Shown: one piece after another, positions 42,439 through 52,103 of the stretch
How positions within the stretch are numbered: position 1 is the first letter of the stretch
How the letters are laid out: each line of letters begins with the position of its first letter
Assembly: GCF_003182355.1 (NCBI RefSeq)
Contig: NZ_QGTW01000004.1
Coordinates: forward strand, 186,001 to 250,000
Reading direction: 5' to 3'
From: Cytobacillus oceanisediminis
GTDB lineage: Bacteria; Bacillota; Bacilli; Bacillales; Cytobacillaceae
Length of the DNA: 64,000 nt
Translations under genes and position numbers: made by a program
The notes under the pieces: model-generated
The model's input: only the letters and a program-made list of their open reading frames with translations
What the model was told of the DNA's origin: nothing
Database searches by the model: none

Positions 42439-42828
42439 ATGAAAAAGAACGGAATATTGAACAGTGAAATCTCCAAGGTACTAAGTGAAATGGGACATAC
42501 AGATACCATTGTTATTGCAGATTGCGGCCTTCCAATCCCCGAAGATGTAAAACGGATTGACCTGGCTTTAAAACAAGGTTCACCATCATTTCTCGAGGTT
42601 CTCGAAGCTTTAGAGGCAGATATGGAAATTGAGAAGGTCACCTTGGCAGAAGAAATACAGGATTTTAATTCTGAATTGGAAGATGTTCTTAAAAATAAGT
42701 TCACAGAAAAAGAATATGTGTCCCATGAAGGATTTAAGAAATTGACCCGCAAAGCGAAAGCGGTTATTCGTACAGGAGAGGCAACTCCCTATGCGAATAT
42801 AATCCTGCATTCAGGAGTGATTTTCTAA
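42439..42828 (+). CDS. rbsD: D-ribose pyranase
   Basis: 129 residues. Converts beta-pyranose to furanose ribose so RbsK can use it. Conserved [17 protein letters not shown] with catalytic His, and C-terminal [28 protein letters not shown] precedes ATG; the stop overlaps the rbsA ATG by one base (TAATG). Confidence 0.95.
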   Translation: MKKNGILNSEISKVLSEMGHTDTIVIADCGLPIPEDVKRIDLALKQGSPSFLEVLEALEADMEIEKVTLAEEIQDFNSELEDVLKNKFTEKEYVSHEGFKKLTRKAKAVIRTGEATPYANIILHSGVIF

Positions 42829-44330
42829 TGAACAAAACTCCAATTGTTGAAATGAACGGTATCCATAAATCTTTTTTCAATGTCCAAGTTTTAAAGGGTG
42901 TTGATTTCGATTTGGTTCCAGGTGAGATTCATGCTTTGATGGGTGAAAACGGGGCCGGCAAATCAACCTTAATGAAAATATTAACCGGAATCCATAAAAG
43001 CAATTCTGGGGAAATTCATTACAAAGGAAAACTAGTAGAATACAATTCTCCTAAAGAAGCAGAAAAAGCCGGGATCGCTGTTATTCACCAGGAACTCAAT
43101 ATAATTCCTTACTTAACTGTTGCAGAGAACATGTTCCTTGGAAAGGAACTGAGAAGGCAGCCCTTCGGAATTTTAAAAACGAAAGAAATGAATGAGAAAA
43201 CGAGAGAGTACCTAAACCGTCTTGGGATAGACATTGACTCTCAGAAGGAAGCGGGAGATTTATCAGTAGGGCAGCAGCAGATGATTGAGATTGCAAGGGC
43301 TATCGCTGCAGATACGGAAGTGCTCATTATGGATGAACCAACCGCTGCGCTGACCGATCGGGAAATCGAAACCTTATTCACAGTTATGAACCAGTTAAGA
43401 AAAGATGGTGTAGCCATCATCTATATCTCTCACCGTATGGAAGAGATTTTTAGAATGTGCGATCGAATTACTGTTTTAAGAGATGGCCAGTCAATCGGAA
43501 CGAAGGTAACATCTCAAACTGATTTCGAGGAAATTGTAAAAATGATGGTTGGCCGGGAGTTGGGGGAGCGGTTTCCGGAGCGAACTGCTGAAATAGGCGA
43601 AGATCGTTTCGTTGTTAAAGATTTGAGTCTTGAGGGCTATTTCAATAATATCTCATTCAATGTTAGAAAAGGCGAAATCCTTGGTGTTGCCGGCTTAATG
43701 GGAGCAGGCAGAACTGAAATCATGGAAACGATCTTTGGAGCACGGAAAAAGACAAGCGGCCGGATTTATATGGACGGCAAAGAATTAAATATCCGAAAAC
43801 CACATCATGCCATAGAGTCAGGAATCGGATTTATTACTGAAGACCGGAAAGATGAAGGGCTGGTTCTTAGCTTAACCGTCCGTGAAAACCTGGCAATACC
43901 GAATTTGAAAAAATTATCAAAATCAACTGTTATGCTAAAGCAAAAAGAAAAACAGTGGACTGAAGAAATGATTCAGAAACTGCGTATTAAGACGTCAGGA
44001 CCTGAACAAGAGGTTAAATCTCTAAGCGGGGGAAACCAGCAAAAAGTGGTCTTCGGCAAATGGCTTGGTACTGAACCCAAACTTCTAATTCTTGATGAAC
44101 CGACCAGGGGCGTAGATGTAGGGGCAAAAAAAGAAATATATTCAATCATGAACGAGCTGACTGAAAAGGGGTTTTCCATCATTATGGTTTCATCAGAACT
44201 ACCCGAAATCCTTGGGATGTCTGACAGGGTAATGGTGATTCATGAGGGGAAACTCACTGCCATTATCGATAAGAAAGATGCTAACCAGGAAAAAATTATG
44301 GAAGCTGCAACTGGAGGGGTGAAATCATGA
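42828..44330 (+). CDS. rbsA: Ribose import ATP-binding protein RbsA
   Basis: 500 residues, two fused ABC ATPase domains. First half: Walker [10 protein letters not shown], signature LSVGQQQ, Walker [12 protein letters not shown]. Second half: degenerate Walker [10 protein letters not shown], signature LSGGNQQK, Walker [15 protein letters not shown]. It drives the RbsC channel. Overlaps rbsD by one base and rbsC by four. Confidence 0.96.
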   Translation: MNKTPIVEMNGIHKSFFNVQVLKGVDFDLVPGEIHALMGENGAGKSTLMKILTGIHKSNSGEIHYKGKLVEYNSPKEAEKAGIAVIHQELNIIPYLTVAENMFLGKELRRQPFGILKTKEMNEKTREYLNRLGIDIDSQKEAGDLSVGQQQMIEIARAIAADTEVLIMDEPTAALTDREIETLFTVMNQLRKDGVAIIYISHRMEEIFRMCDRITVLRDGQSIGTKVTSQTDFEEIVKMMVGRELGERFPERTAEIGEDRFVVKDLSLEGYFNNISFNVRKGEILGVAGLMGAGRTEIMETIFGARKKTSGRIYMDGKELNIRKPHHAIESGIGFITEDRKDEGLVLSLTVRENLAIPNLKKLSKSTVMLKQKEKQWTEEMIQKLRIKTSGPEQEVKSLSGGNQQKVVFGKWLGTEPKLLILDEPTRGVDVGAKKEIYSIMNELTEKGFSIIMVSSELPEILGMSDRVMVIHEGKLTAIIDKKDANQEKIMEAATGGVKS

Positions 44331-45271
44331 GTCAACTGACAAAAAGCCTGGGGTCTCTGCAAAAGCTTGGCCCCGTACTTGGCCTAATCTTAATAACGAT
44401 CATTTTAACGATCATGAGTCCCAATTTTTTGACTGCCGATAATATATTTAATGTCCTTAGGCAGGTATCAATTAATGCTTTAATCGCATTTGGGATGACC
44501 TTTGTCATTTTAACTGGAGGAATTGACCTTTCTGTGGGATCAATACTGGCCTTAGCATCAGCTTTAACTGCCGGTATGCTGGCAAGCGGCATGGATCCGG
44601 TTCTTGCCGTTATCGTTGGCCTGCTTGCAGGTGCAGTTATGGGGCTGGCAAATGGCTTAATTATTACAAAAGGTAAAGTTGCACCTTTTATTGCCACACT
44701 CGCAACGATGACAATATTCAGGGGTTTTACACTTGTGTATACGGATGGCCGTCCTATCACTGGATTATCAGATGCTGTTAGCTTTCAGATGCTGGGTAAG
44801 GGCTATTTCCTTGGAGTTCCTTTTCCAGTCGTAACGATGTTAATTGCTTACTTTGTATTATTCTTCATTTTAAGAAAAACAACATTTGGCCGCGGAGTTT
44901 ATGCAATTGGCGGAAATGAAGAAGCCTCAAGGCTATCCGGGCTTAAAGTAGATCGCTTAAAAATAGGAGTCTACTCCATTACAGGTTTCCTTTCTGCATT
45001 AGCTGGGATTACCCTAACTTCACGTTTGAATTCAGCCCAGCCAACTGCGGGGATGAGTTATGAACTGGATGCCATTGCAGCTGTTGTATTAGGAGGAACT
45101 AGCCTGTCTGGCGGCAGGGGATGGATATTCGGTACATTAATCGGCGCATTAATCATTGGCGTTTTAAATAATGGCCTAAACCTATTAAATGTTTCATCTT
45201 TCTATCAGCAAGTGGTAAAAGGCGGCGTTATTCTTCTGGCAGTTCTGCTGGATCGGAAAAAAGCTGCTTAA
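44327..45271 (+). CDS. rbsC: Ribose ABC transporter permease RbsC
   Basis: 314-residue membrane permease with about eight to ten helices. BPD_transp_2 features: [45 protein letters not shown] (the EAA-like loop contacting RbsA) and [13 protein letters not shown] near the C-terminus. Coupled to rbsA by a four-base overlap. Confidence 0.95.
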   Translation: MSQLTKSLGSLQKLGPVLGLILITIILTIMSPNFLTADNIFNVLRQVSINALIAFGMTFVILTGGIDLSVGSILALASALTAGMLASGMDPVLAVIVGLLAGAVMGLANGLIITKGKVAPFIATLATMTIFRGFTLVYTDGRPITGLSDAVSFQMLGKGYFLGVPFPVVTMLIAYFVLFFILRKTTFGRGVYAIGGNEEASRLSGLKVDRLKIGVYSITGFLSALAGITLTSRLNSAQPTAGMSYELDAIAAVVLGGTSLSGGRGWIFGTLIGALIIGVLNNGLNLLNVSSFYQQVVKGGVILLAVLLDRKKAA

Positions 45272-45309
45272 TAATAAATTAATGAAAAAAATTCAAGGGG
45301 GTCTTTAGA

Positions 45310-46251
45310 GTGAAAAAATTATTTCAGTTTTTTATCGTGGCAATTGTCGCTATGGTTGTAAGTGCATGTTCTTTAGAACAGGGCGGAGGCAGCACAGAGA
45401 AATCATCAGATCAAAATAGCGGAGAAAATGAAGGTATACAGAAAATTGGATTATCAATCTCGACTTTAAACAATCCTTTCTTTGTTACCTTACGTGATGG
45501 GGCTGAGGCCAAAGCAAAGGAACTTGGTTTTGAAATCACGACTGTAGATGCACAAAATGATCCTGCAAAACAAGTAAGTGATATTGAAGACTTAATTCAG
45601 CAAGGTGTAGATATTCTTTTAGTAAACCCGGCAGATTCTGCAGCTATTGCATCAGCAATTGAATCAGCAAACAATGCAGGTATCCCTGTCATTACGGTTG
45701 ACCGCAGCGCTGAAGGCGGCGAAGTTGTTACACATATTGCTTCAGATAACGCAGCAGGCGGAAAGATGGCCGGTGAATTCATCATTGAACAGCTTGGTGA
45801 CTCTGGTAAAATAGTAGAACTTGAAGGAATACCTGGTTCATCTGCTGCCCGTGAAAGAGGCCAAGGTTTTAACGATGCAGTCGCAGCAGCTGAAGGCTTT
45901 GAAGTTGCTGCAAAACAATCAGCAAACTTTGACCGTGCAGAAGGACTGACAGTTATGGAAAATATCATCCAAAGCACAAGTGACTTTGGAGCTGTTTTTG
46001 CCCATAATGATGAAATGGCTCTTGGGGCTGTGCAAGCATTAGCTGCAGCTGGCATGGATGACGTGATCGTTGTTGGCTTTGATGCTACGGACGATGCAGT
46101 AAAAGCAGTAGAAGACGGAAAAATGGCTGCTACAGTAGCTCAAAAGCCTGACTTAATGGGAGAGCAAGCTATTGATGCAGCTTCTAAAGTTCTTGCTGGT
46201 GAAGAACTAGAGGAATTTATCCCGGTAGAACTTGAGTTGATTAAAAAGTAA
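45310..46251 (+). CDS. rbsB: Ribose-binding lipoprotein RbsB
   Basis: 313 residues. GTG start after AAGGGGG. Hydrophobic signal and lipobox VSAC at about 17-20, then a Ser/Gly-rich linker, then the two-lobed sugar-binding domain: IGLSISTLNNPFFVTLRDGA, DILLVNPADSAAIASAI, VITVDRS, IPGSSAARERGQGF and FAHNDEMALGA. Captures ribose outside the membrane for RbsAC. Last gene of the operon. Confidence 0.95.
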   Translation: MKKLFQFFIVAIVAMVVSACSLEQGGGSTEKSSDQNSGENEGIQKIGLSISTLNNPFFVTLRDGAEAKAKELGFEITTVDAQNDPAKQVSDIEDLIQQGVDILLVNPADSAAIASAIESANNAGIPVITVDRSAEGGEVVTHIASDNAAGGKMAGEFIIEQLGDSGKIVELEGIPGSSAARERGQGFNDAVAAAEGFEVAAKQSANFDRAEGLTVMENIIQSTSDFGAVFAHNDEMALGAVQALAAAGMDDVIVVGFDATDDAVKAVEDGKMAATVAQKPDLMGEQAIDAASKVLAGEELEEFIPVELELIKK

Positions 46252-46265
46252 AGGTTAATGAGTGG

Positions 46266-46293
46266 ACCCTTCCTAGTTGGAAGGGTTTTTTGA
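46266..46293 (+). terminator. Ribose operon terminator
   Basis: ACCCTTCC and GGAAGGGT pair perfectly with a 5-base loop followed by TTTTT. Confidence 0.88.
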
Positions 46294-46363
46294 TGTTTTT
46301 TTAAAATAATTTATTATTCTTCCTGGTGTAATTTCATTGACAATCCCCCCATCCATCCATTAA

Positions 46364-46401
46364 AGTTAACAGAGTTAATAGTTAAATGATTGAACAGTTA
46401 A
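46364..46401 (+). promoter_or_regulatory. AGTTAA cluster, candidate MarR operator
   Basis: AGTTAA occurs four times in 38 bases (46364, 46373, 46380, 46396). The first two make the palindrome TTAAC-aga-GTTAA. It lies just upstream of the marR-like gene, where autoregulatory sites are usual. Confidence 0.45.
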
Positions 46402-46437
46402 ATAATAGAATAATTTAAGTGTGAGGTGAATATATAA

Positions 46438-46899
46438 GTGAGTGTGCCGAATATTAAAGAGCTGGTGGACCGGTATATAGCGGTTTCTTTTTCTGTGGAG
46501 AAAAAGGCAGCGTCGCTTGTGAAGGAGCAGATTGGCAGTGACCTTACCAATGATCAGCATTATACGCTGAGGTACATAAATCAGGTGGGTTCTTGTACTT
46601 CGTCCGAGCTTGCGGAAGTGTTTGATGTGAAAAAGAGTGCAATTACCGCGATGATTACGCGGATGTGGGAGAAGGGGCTGATCCAGCGGACGCGCGATGA
46701 AAATGACCGCAGGGTTGTTTATCTGACTCTTACCGAAAAAGGCAATGAGCTATATGCCAAAACAGAGGAAAAGATCCATAAGCTTGTAGAATCTCTGATA
46801 ACAAGATTTGATCAGGCTGAAATTCAGAAGTTTATTGAAACCTTTGAAAAACTGAACCAAGTCCTTTTAGAAAGCAAAGATGATAAAGCGGGGGAATAA
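46438..46899 (+). CDS. MarR-family transcriptional regulator
   Basis: 153 residues with a winged helix-turn-helix: TSSELAEVFDVKKSAITAMITRMWEKGLIQR (two parts, about 55-85) and the wing DENDRRVVYLTLTEKG. GTG start after GAGGTGAATA. It ends three bases before the MMPL transporter gene, so it probably represses that efflux pump and itself. The ligand is unknown. Confidence 0.9.
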   Translation: MSVPNIKELVDRYIAVSFSVEKKAASLVKEQIGSDLTNDQHYTLRYINQVGSCTSSELAEVFDVKKSAITAMITRMWEKGLIQRTRDENDRRVVYLTLTEKGNELYAKTEEKIHKLVESLITRFDQAEIQKFIETFEKLNQVLLESKDDKAGE

Positions 46900-46902
46900 A
46901 GA

Positions 46903-49900
46903 GTGCATACGATTATTAAAAGAAAATGGCTTGTCATTGTTGCCTGGATTGCCGTCGTTGCCGGTTTATTTCTGGCAGCACCAAACATGGCTGAACTCGT
47001 CCGTGAAAAGGGCCAGATTACCGTGCCGGATGAGTATTCTTCCACCCTTGCCGGCGAGATTATGGAAGAAGTGCAGAAGCAGGAAGGCGGAGGCGATGAA
47101 ACCCAGGTTGCACTTGTTTTTCATAATGATAGGAAGCTCACAGATGCAGAAATAAAAGAAGCGGAAAAAGCAATCCGAACGCTTGAAGAAAAAAGCGATG
47201 AGATTGGCATTACGGAAATCCTGACTCATTTTAACGAAGAAAGTTTAAAGGAACAGCTGGTTTCAGATGACGGAAAATCCATACTTACTTCAGTCAGTGT
47301 CAGCTGGAATGACCGCGAACCAGCTGAGCTTAGCGAGGATTTATACTCTGCGATTGAAGATGTAAAAGTAGATTACTATTATACGAGCGAGTGGCTCATT
47401 AATGAGGACTTGATGAAGAGCTCAGAAGAAGGGCTAAAGAAGACGGAAGGCATAACCGTTGTCTTCATTTTGGGTGTCCTGCTGCTGGTGTTCAGATCGG
47501 TGATTGCACCGGTCATCCCGTTATTGACAGTAGGATTTACCTATTTGGCATCACAATCAATTGTTTCGTTTTTAGTTGATAGGCTCGATTTTCCAATTTC
47601 AAACTATACACAGATTTTTCTTGTTGCCGTATTGTTCGGAATTGGAACAGACTATTGCATTTTGCTGCTGAGCCGTTTTAAAGAAGAACTGTCACATAAC
47701 GAAAACACAGCAGATGCCATAGTATCTACTTACCGTAATGCGGGGCGCACCGTCTTTTTCAGCGGTGTGGCTGTTATGATCGGTTTTGCTGCGATTGGTT
47801 TTTCTCAATTTATTCTTTATCAATCCGCTGCCGCTGTTGCAATTGGGGTAGCGATTCTTCTGATTGCCCTGTTTACGATTGTGCCTTTCTTTATGGCTGT
47901 ATTGGGTCAGAAGGTTTTCTGGCCATCGAAAAAAAGCGCGGAGCACGGCGAGAGCAAGATTTGGGGCACAGTCGGCCGCTTCTCATTGGCACGCCCATTC
48001 CTGGCATTGCTTATCGTGGCTGCTGTTTGCGTACCGTTCCTGGTCACATATGACGGGGAACTCTCTTATAACTCACTCGAGGAAATTGGCGGAGATGTAA
48101 ACTCCATCAAGGCTTTTAATGCGATTGCCGATAGCTTTGGCCCAGGGGAATCCATGCCAGCGCAAATCGTTTTGAAAAATGACGAGGCGATGGATTCAGC
48201 TGAATATGTAGGCCTGGCTGAAAAAATTAGCCGAGAAGTCGAAAAAGTAGACTTAGTTGATACAGTCCGCTCTGTCACAAGACCAACGGGCGAGCCAATC
48301 GAAGACTTCTTTGTTGCCAAACAGGCAGAAACGCTTGAAGAAGGACTTGGCGAAGGAAAAGACGGACTTAATAAAATCTCAGAAGGTTTGAATGAAGCAA
48401 GCAGTGAACTGGCAAAGTCGGAGCCGGAACTGCAGGGTGCCACAAAAGGTATTAATGATCTAATTTCCGGTACAAATGAAATTAAGTCCGGAATGGCCGA
48501 AATCCAAACGAACCTTGCTAAAATTGAAAACGGTATTCGCCAGGGATCTGCAGGATCTGATCAAATTAAGGATGGTTTGGCTAAATCCAAAGCGGGAGCG
48601 GAAGAGCTGCTTGAAGGCTACCAGCAGCTGCTGGTAGGTTATCAATCTGCAGAAGAATCTATTCCTAATTTAATTGCAGGCTATCAAAAAATCCAGGGTA
48701 ACTTGAATAGGCTATCAGATAACATTAAACAAGCAAATAATACACTATTTGGCTATGTTGAAGCCAAAAATCCAGATTTGGCACAAGATCAGCAGTATCA
48801 AGAAATAAGAGGTACGGTAGAAGGTCTTCAGCAGCAGCTGCCTAATGTTTCCACAGGAATCAATCAAGCAAGCGCAGGATTAACACAACTTCAGAAAGGC
48901 CTAGGTGCAGCAAATGAAAGATTTGTACAGGCGATTGCCGGTCAAAAAGACTTAGTTGCAGGCCTTAAGCAGCTAATCGAGGGAATCGAAGCCCAGCAGG
49001 CAGGCTTAAATCAGCTTGCCAACGGCCAGGGGCAAATCGTTAATAGCTTCCCTCAGCTGACAAACGGTTTAGCTGGAATCAATGGCGGTCAGGAACAGCT
49101 CCTTGCCGGCTTTGGAGACCTGGGCGGGCAAATCAGCCAGCTGACAGATGGCCTTGGCCAGAGCGCGGATGGACTGGAACAGGTATCTGAAGGCCTTGGC
49201 TCCGCACAGGAGTACTTGGCAGGTCTATCAAGTTCGGAAAATATGGATGGTTTCTATTTGCCGCCGGAAGTTCTGGAGAATGAAGAGTTTGCTCAAGTAT
49301 TCGATACTTATATGTCTGAGGACCGCAAAGTCATGACAATGGACGTTGTGCTGGAAGCTAACCCGTATTCCAATGAAGCCATCGGCCAGGTCGATGAGAT
49401 AAAAGAAGCGGTGGAAAGAGCAACAAAAGGTACAAAACTTGAAAATGCCGTAGTGGCAGTCGGAGGTATTACAAGTACGAATGCTGACCTGAGCACAATG
49501 TCAGATCAGGATTACTCCCGTACAGTTGTATTGATGCTTCTTGGTATTTCCATCATCCTTGTGTTCCTTTTCAGATCCATTATTATGCCAATCTATCTAA
49601 TTGGTTCACTCATCTTGACGTACTATACGAGCATGGCGATGAACGAAGCCATTTTCGTGAACCTTCTCGGATACACAGGCATCAGCTGGGCGGTTCCATT
49701 CTTCGCATTTGTTATTTTAGTTGCGCTTGGCGTAGACTACAGTATTTTCTTAATGGACCGCTTTAACGAGTATCGTGATCTATCAATCGCAGATGCCATG
49801 CTGCTATCCATGAAAAAGATGGGTACCGTCATCATCTCGGCTGCTGTCATCCTTGGCGGAACATTCGCCGCCATGATGCCATCCGGAATGCTATCACTTT

Positions 49901-50013
49901 TACAGATCGCGTCCATCGTCCTTATCGGACTCATGCTATACGCACTTGTCATGCTGCCCCTTCATCCCGGTCATGGTCAAAAACTTCGGCCAGGCAAACT
50001 GGTGGCCGTTTAA
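46903..50013 (+). CDS. MMPL/RND-family transporter, C-terminal frameshift
   Basis: A 1036-residue membrane transporter: first helix 8-28, MMPL domain 1 (about 170-370, with FGIGTDYCILLLSRF), a long extracellular Gln/Leu/Gly-rich coiled region (about 450-780) with repeated x-GL-x-x-L steps, and MMPL domain 2 (about 870-1020, LGVDYSIFLMDRF). The final 17 residues (LHPGHGQKLRPGKLVAV) do not fit the family. Removing one C from the CCCC at 49956-49959 restores FIPVMVKNFGQANWWPFKRN and a stop at 50027-50029, the usual C-terminus. Substrate unknown; related YdgH-type proteins export lipids or drugs. Controlled with the upstream marR gene. Confidence 0.88.
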   Translation: MHTIIKRKWLVIVAWIAVVAGLFLAAPNMAELVREKGQITVPDEYSSTLAGEIMEEVQKQEGGGDETQVALVFHNDRKLTDAEIKEAEKAIRTLEEKSDEIGITEILTHFNEESLKEQLVSDDGKSILTSVSVSWNDREPAELSEDLYSAIEDVKVDYYYTSEWLINEDLMKSSEEGLKKTEGITVVFILGVLLLVFRSVIAPVIPLLTVGFTYLASQSIVSFLVDRLDFPISNYTQIFLVAVLFGIGTDYCILLLSRFKEELSHNENTADAIVSTYRNAGRTVFFSGVAVMIGFAAIGFSQFILYQSAAAVAIGVAILLIALFTIVPFFMAVLGQKVFWPSKKSAEHGESKIWGTVGRFSLARPFLALLIVAAVCVPFLVTYDGELSYNSLEEIGGDVNSIKAFNAIADSFGPGESMPAQIVLKNDEAMDSAEYVGLAEKISREVEKVDLVDTVRSVTRPTGEPIEDFFVAKQAETLEEGLGEGKDGLNKISEGLNEASSELAKSEPELQGATKGINDLISGTNEIKSGMAEIQTNLAKIENGIRQGSAGSDQIKDGLAKSKAGAEELLEGYQQLLVGYQSAEESIPNLIAGYQKIQGNLNRLSDNIKQANNTLFGYVEAKNPDLAQDQQYQEIRGTVEGLQQQLPNVSTGINQASAGLTQLQKGLGAANERFVQAIAGQKDLVAGLKQLIEGIEAQQAGLNQLANGQGQIVNSFPQLTNGLAGINGGQEQLLAGFGDLGGQISQLTDGLGQSADGLEQVSEGLGSAQEYLAGLSSSENMDGFYLPPEVLENEEFAQVFDTYMSEDRKVMTMDVVLEANPYSNEAIGQVDEIKEAVERATKGTKLENAVVAVGGITSTNADLSTMSDQDYSRTVVLMLLGISIILVFLFRSIIMPIYLIGSLILTYYTSMAMNEAIFVNLLGYTGISWAVPFFAFVILVALGVDYSIFLMDRFNEYRDLSIADAMLLSMKKMGTVIISAAVILGGTFAAMMPSGMLSLLQIASIVLIGLMLYALVMLPLHPGHGQKLRPGKLVAV

Positions 50014-50035
50014 AAGAAACGCTAATTAAAGAGGA

Positions 50036-50067
50036 AGAGGCTATCCTTGTTGGGTAGCCTCTTTTTA
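50036..50067 (+). terminator. MMPL operon terminator
   Basis: GAGGCTATCC and GGGTAGCCTC pair over ten positions with one wobble around TTGTT, then TTTTT. Confidence 0.85.
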
Positions 50068-50078
50068 GAATAATTACA

Positions 50079-50184
50079 AGTTGCAAATAAAATAAAGAAG
50101 TTGCTAATAAACAGGAGGAAGTTGCTAATAAAATTAGAAAGTTGCTAATATAATCCTCTAACTTGCTAATATAATGAAATTTTA
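50079..50184 (+). repeat. Array of five 20-21-bp repeats upstream of NERD gene 3
   Basis: TTGC starts at 50081, 50101, 50122, 50142 and 50163 (steps 20, 21, 20, 21). The unit is AAGTTGCTAATAAA with an A-rich spacer; the first unit reads TTGCAAATAAA and the last two TTGCTAATATAA. The array lies between the MMPL terminator and the NERD gene, ending about 70 bases before its start, the same arrangement as at 9503. Confidence 0.85.
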
Positions 50185-50253
50185 CTGCTCATAAGAAGGA
50201 TTTCCAGCTTTAAAAAGCGAAATCTCCTGCTAATCCACGAAAGGAGCAGTAAA

Positions 50254-51210
50254 ATGATTATAAAAAAGAGAGAAGTTTCACTCTCAATTCAAAAATTGCA
50301 GGCTTTAGTAAGAAGAACACCCCGAAATCATCCAAAATACCCCTTCATTCAGGAGAACCTCTCGAAAACCATGGCTGGCTATAAAGGCGAAACCGCCCTC
50401 GATTATCCACTAAGCTTTCTTCAGGAGAATAAATATTTTATTTTACACGACCTAAGGCTTAAAGATTCCAAGCATTTTTTCCAAATCGACACTTTGGTTC
50501 TATCCCAAAACTTTATTCTAATTCTAGAGGTGAAAAACATAGCTGGAACATTATACTTTGATCAGGAATTCAACCAGCTGATACGCACTAAAAATGGAAT
50601 TGAAAAAGCTTTTCCTGACCCGCTTATTCAAGTTCAACGGCAGGAGACACAGCTGAAAAATTGGATGGCGCTTAATCGTTTGCCCGCAGTTCCTATCCAT
50701 TCTTTAATTATCATTAGCAACCCAGGTTCAATCATCAGAACATCACCCCAATATAAAAGCCTCTCGCAAAAAGTGCTTCATCGCGACTATCTTCCTGAAA
50801 GAATTCGTCAGCTTGAAAAATTATATCTAAAAAATCAGCTTTCTGAAAAGGAACTAAAAAAATGGATACGTCAGCTAAATAAGCAACATGAGGCGGCTGA
50901 TCATTCAATCCTTGAAAGGTTTAACGTAACTCGGGAGCAATTACGGAAAGGAGTTCATTGCCCGGCTTGCGAATTTATTCCTCTTGCAAGAATTTACGGC
51001 AATTGGCATTGCCCAAATTGCAGCCTTATATCAAAGGACGCTCACCTTTCCTCATTAAAAGATTACTCCCTATTAATCAATTCCGAAGTGTCGAGTAGTG
51101 AGGTTAGAGATTTCCTCAACATTTCAGATATTCACTTAACATCAAGACTCCTCCGCTCCGCCGCCAAAGAGTCCACCGGCAAAAATAAAGGCAAACGCTA
51201 TACCCTCTAA
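50254..51210 (+). CDS. NERD-domain nuclease-like protein with zinc ribbon (copy 3)
   Basis: 318 residues, paralogue of 9680 and 29147 (reverse). NERD domain with GYKGE 42-46, Asp79 in FFQIDTL and Glu92-Val-Lys94 in ILEVKN; zinc ribbon Cys236, 239, 253, 256 in the same positions as copy 1; C-terminal HTH-like VSSSEVRDFLNISDIHLTSR followed by GKNKGKRYTL. ATG start after GAAAGGAGCAG. The linker between domains (150-235) and the HTH segment differ most among the three copies. A terminator separates it from the convergent SDR gene. Confidence 0.84.
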   Translation: MIIKKREVSLSIQKLQALVRRTPRNHPKYPFIQENLSKTMAGYKGETALDYPLSFLQENKYFILHDLRLKDSKHFFQIDTLVLSQNFILILEVKNIAGTLYFDQEFNQLIRTKNGIEKAFPDPLIQVQRQETQLKNWMALNRLPAVPIHSLIIISNPGSIIRTSPQYKSLSQKVLHRDYLPERIRQLEKLYLKNQLSEKELKKWIRQLNKQHEAADHSILERFNVTREQLRKGVHCPACEFIPLARIYGNWHCPNCSLISKDAHLSSLKDYSLLINSEVSSSEVRDFLNISDIHLTSRLLRSAAKESTGKNKGKRYTL

Positions 51211-51213
51211 AAA

Positions 51214-51238
51214 AAGCAGATCCATTCCGGATCTGCCA
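51214..51238. terminator. Bidirectional terminator after NERD gene 3
   Basis: GCAGATCC and GGATCTGC form an 8-bp stem with a 5-base loop; A-run before, T-rich after. Confidence 0.65.
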
Positions 51239-51246
51239 TTAATATT

Positions 51247-51963
51247 TTATGGATTTGTCGACCACATGCCAGCCGTTTTCACAAACACACGCGGATTCAA
51301 TTTCAGCTGTGCCACGATAAATTCTGCAAGGTCTTCCGGCTGCATCACTTTTTCAGGGTTGCCGTCAGTCAGGTTTGTTTCAATCGCAAGGTCAGTTGCA
51401 ACTGTGCTTGGGGTCAGTGCACTTACGCGGATATTATGTTTTCTCACTTCAAGCATGAGAGATTCCGTTAAGCCAAGAACGGCAAATTTGGATGCGCTAT
51501 ACGCGCTTGTGACAGGAGCGCCTTTTTGGCCTGCGGTGGATGCGATATTGATAATGTCGCCGGATTTCTGTTCGATCATATCTGGCAGAATTGCTCTTGT
51601 AACATTATACACCCCCATTAAATTAACTTGGATAATACTTTCCCATTCCTCTGGGGAAAGGTCAAGGAAGCCGCCGAATTTGGCAATCCCCGCGTTGTTA
51701 ATCAGGATATCCGCAGAGCCAAGATCCGATTTAATATGCTCAATAGCATGAGTTACAGCCTCAAGATCGGCAACATCTGCCGCAGCCGCTGAAACGTTCA
51801 CATCGTACTGGCTTAGTTCATCCGCCACTTTTTCAAGATTTTCAATTGTGCGGCCAAGCAATCCGATGTTAACACCCTCTTTTGCAAGCGCGATAGCCGT
51901 TGCACGCCCGATTCCTCTGCCAGCTCCGGTAATCAGTGCTGTTTTGCCTTTTAATGTATGCAT
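51247..51963 (-). CDS. Short-chain dehydrogenase/reductase, FabG-like
   Basis: 238 residues. Cofactor loop [14 protein letters not shown] motif, catalytic Ser in INIASTAGQ and Tyr-x-x-x-Lys in SAYSASKFA. Close in style to 3-oxoacyl-ACP reductases but no fatty-acid neighbours, so the substrate is open. ATG 51963 is chosen, preceded by AGAGGAGGAAAAACG; the in-frame ATG 30 bases upstream would place this site in the coding region. Confidence 0.88.
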   Translation of the reverse strand: MHTLKGKTALITGAGRGIGRATAIALAKEGVNIGLLGRTIENLEKVADELSQYDVNVSAAAADVADLEAVTHAIEHIKSDLGSADILINNAGIAKFGGFLDLSPEEWESIIQVNLMGVYNVTRAILPDMIEQKSGDIINIASTAGQKGAPVTSAYSASKFAVLGLTESLMLEVRKHNIRVSALTPSTVATDLAIETNLTDGNPEKVMQPEDLAEFIVAQLKLNPRVFVKTAGMWSTNP

Positions 51964-52103
51964 CGTTTTTCCTCCTCTAAAAAAATCATTCATATACTAC
52001 CAAAAAAAATGTAAATTTCCTAATAAACCGCCTGCCTAAATTGCATATTTGAGAACAACGCTCTCCGTATGGTAAGATCATTTTCAACAAAGGAGGGCTG
52101 CCC

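Noticed and set aside
50079..50184. The arrays as CRISPR loci.
   Set aside because: Repeat cores are only about 8-14 bases with 7-12-base spacers, the units are degenerate, and no cas genes are present.
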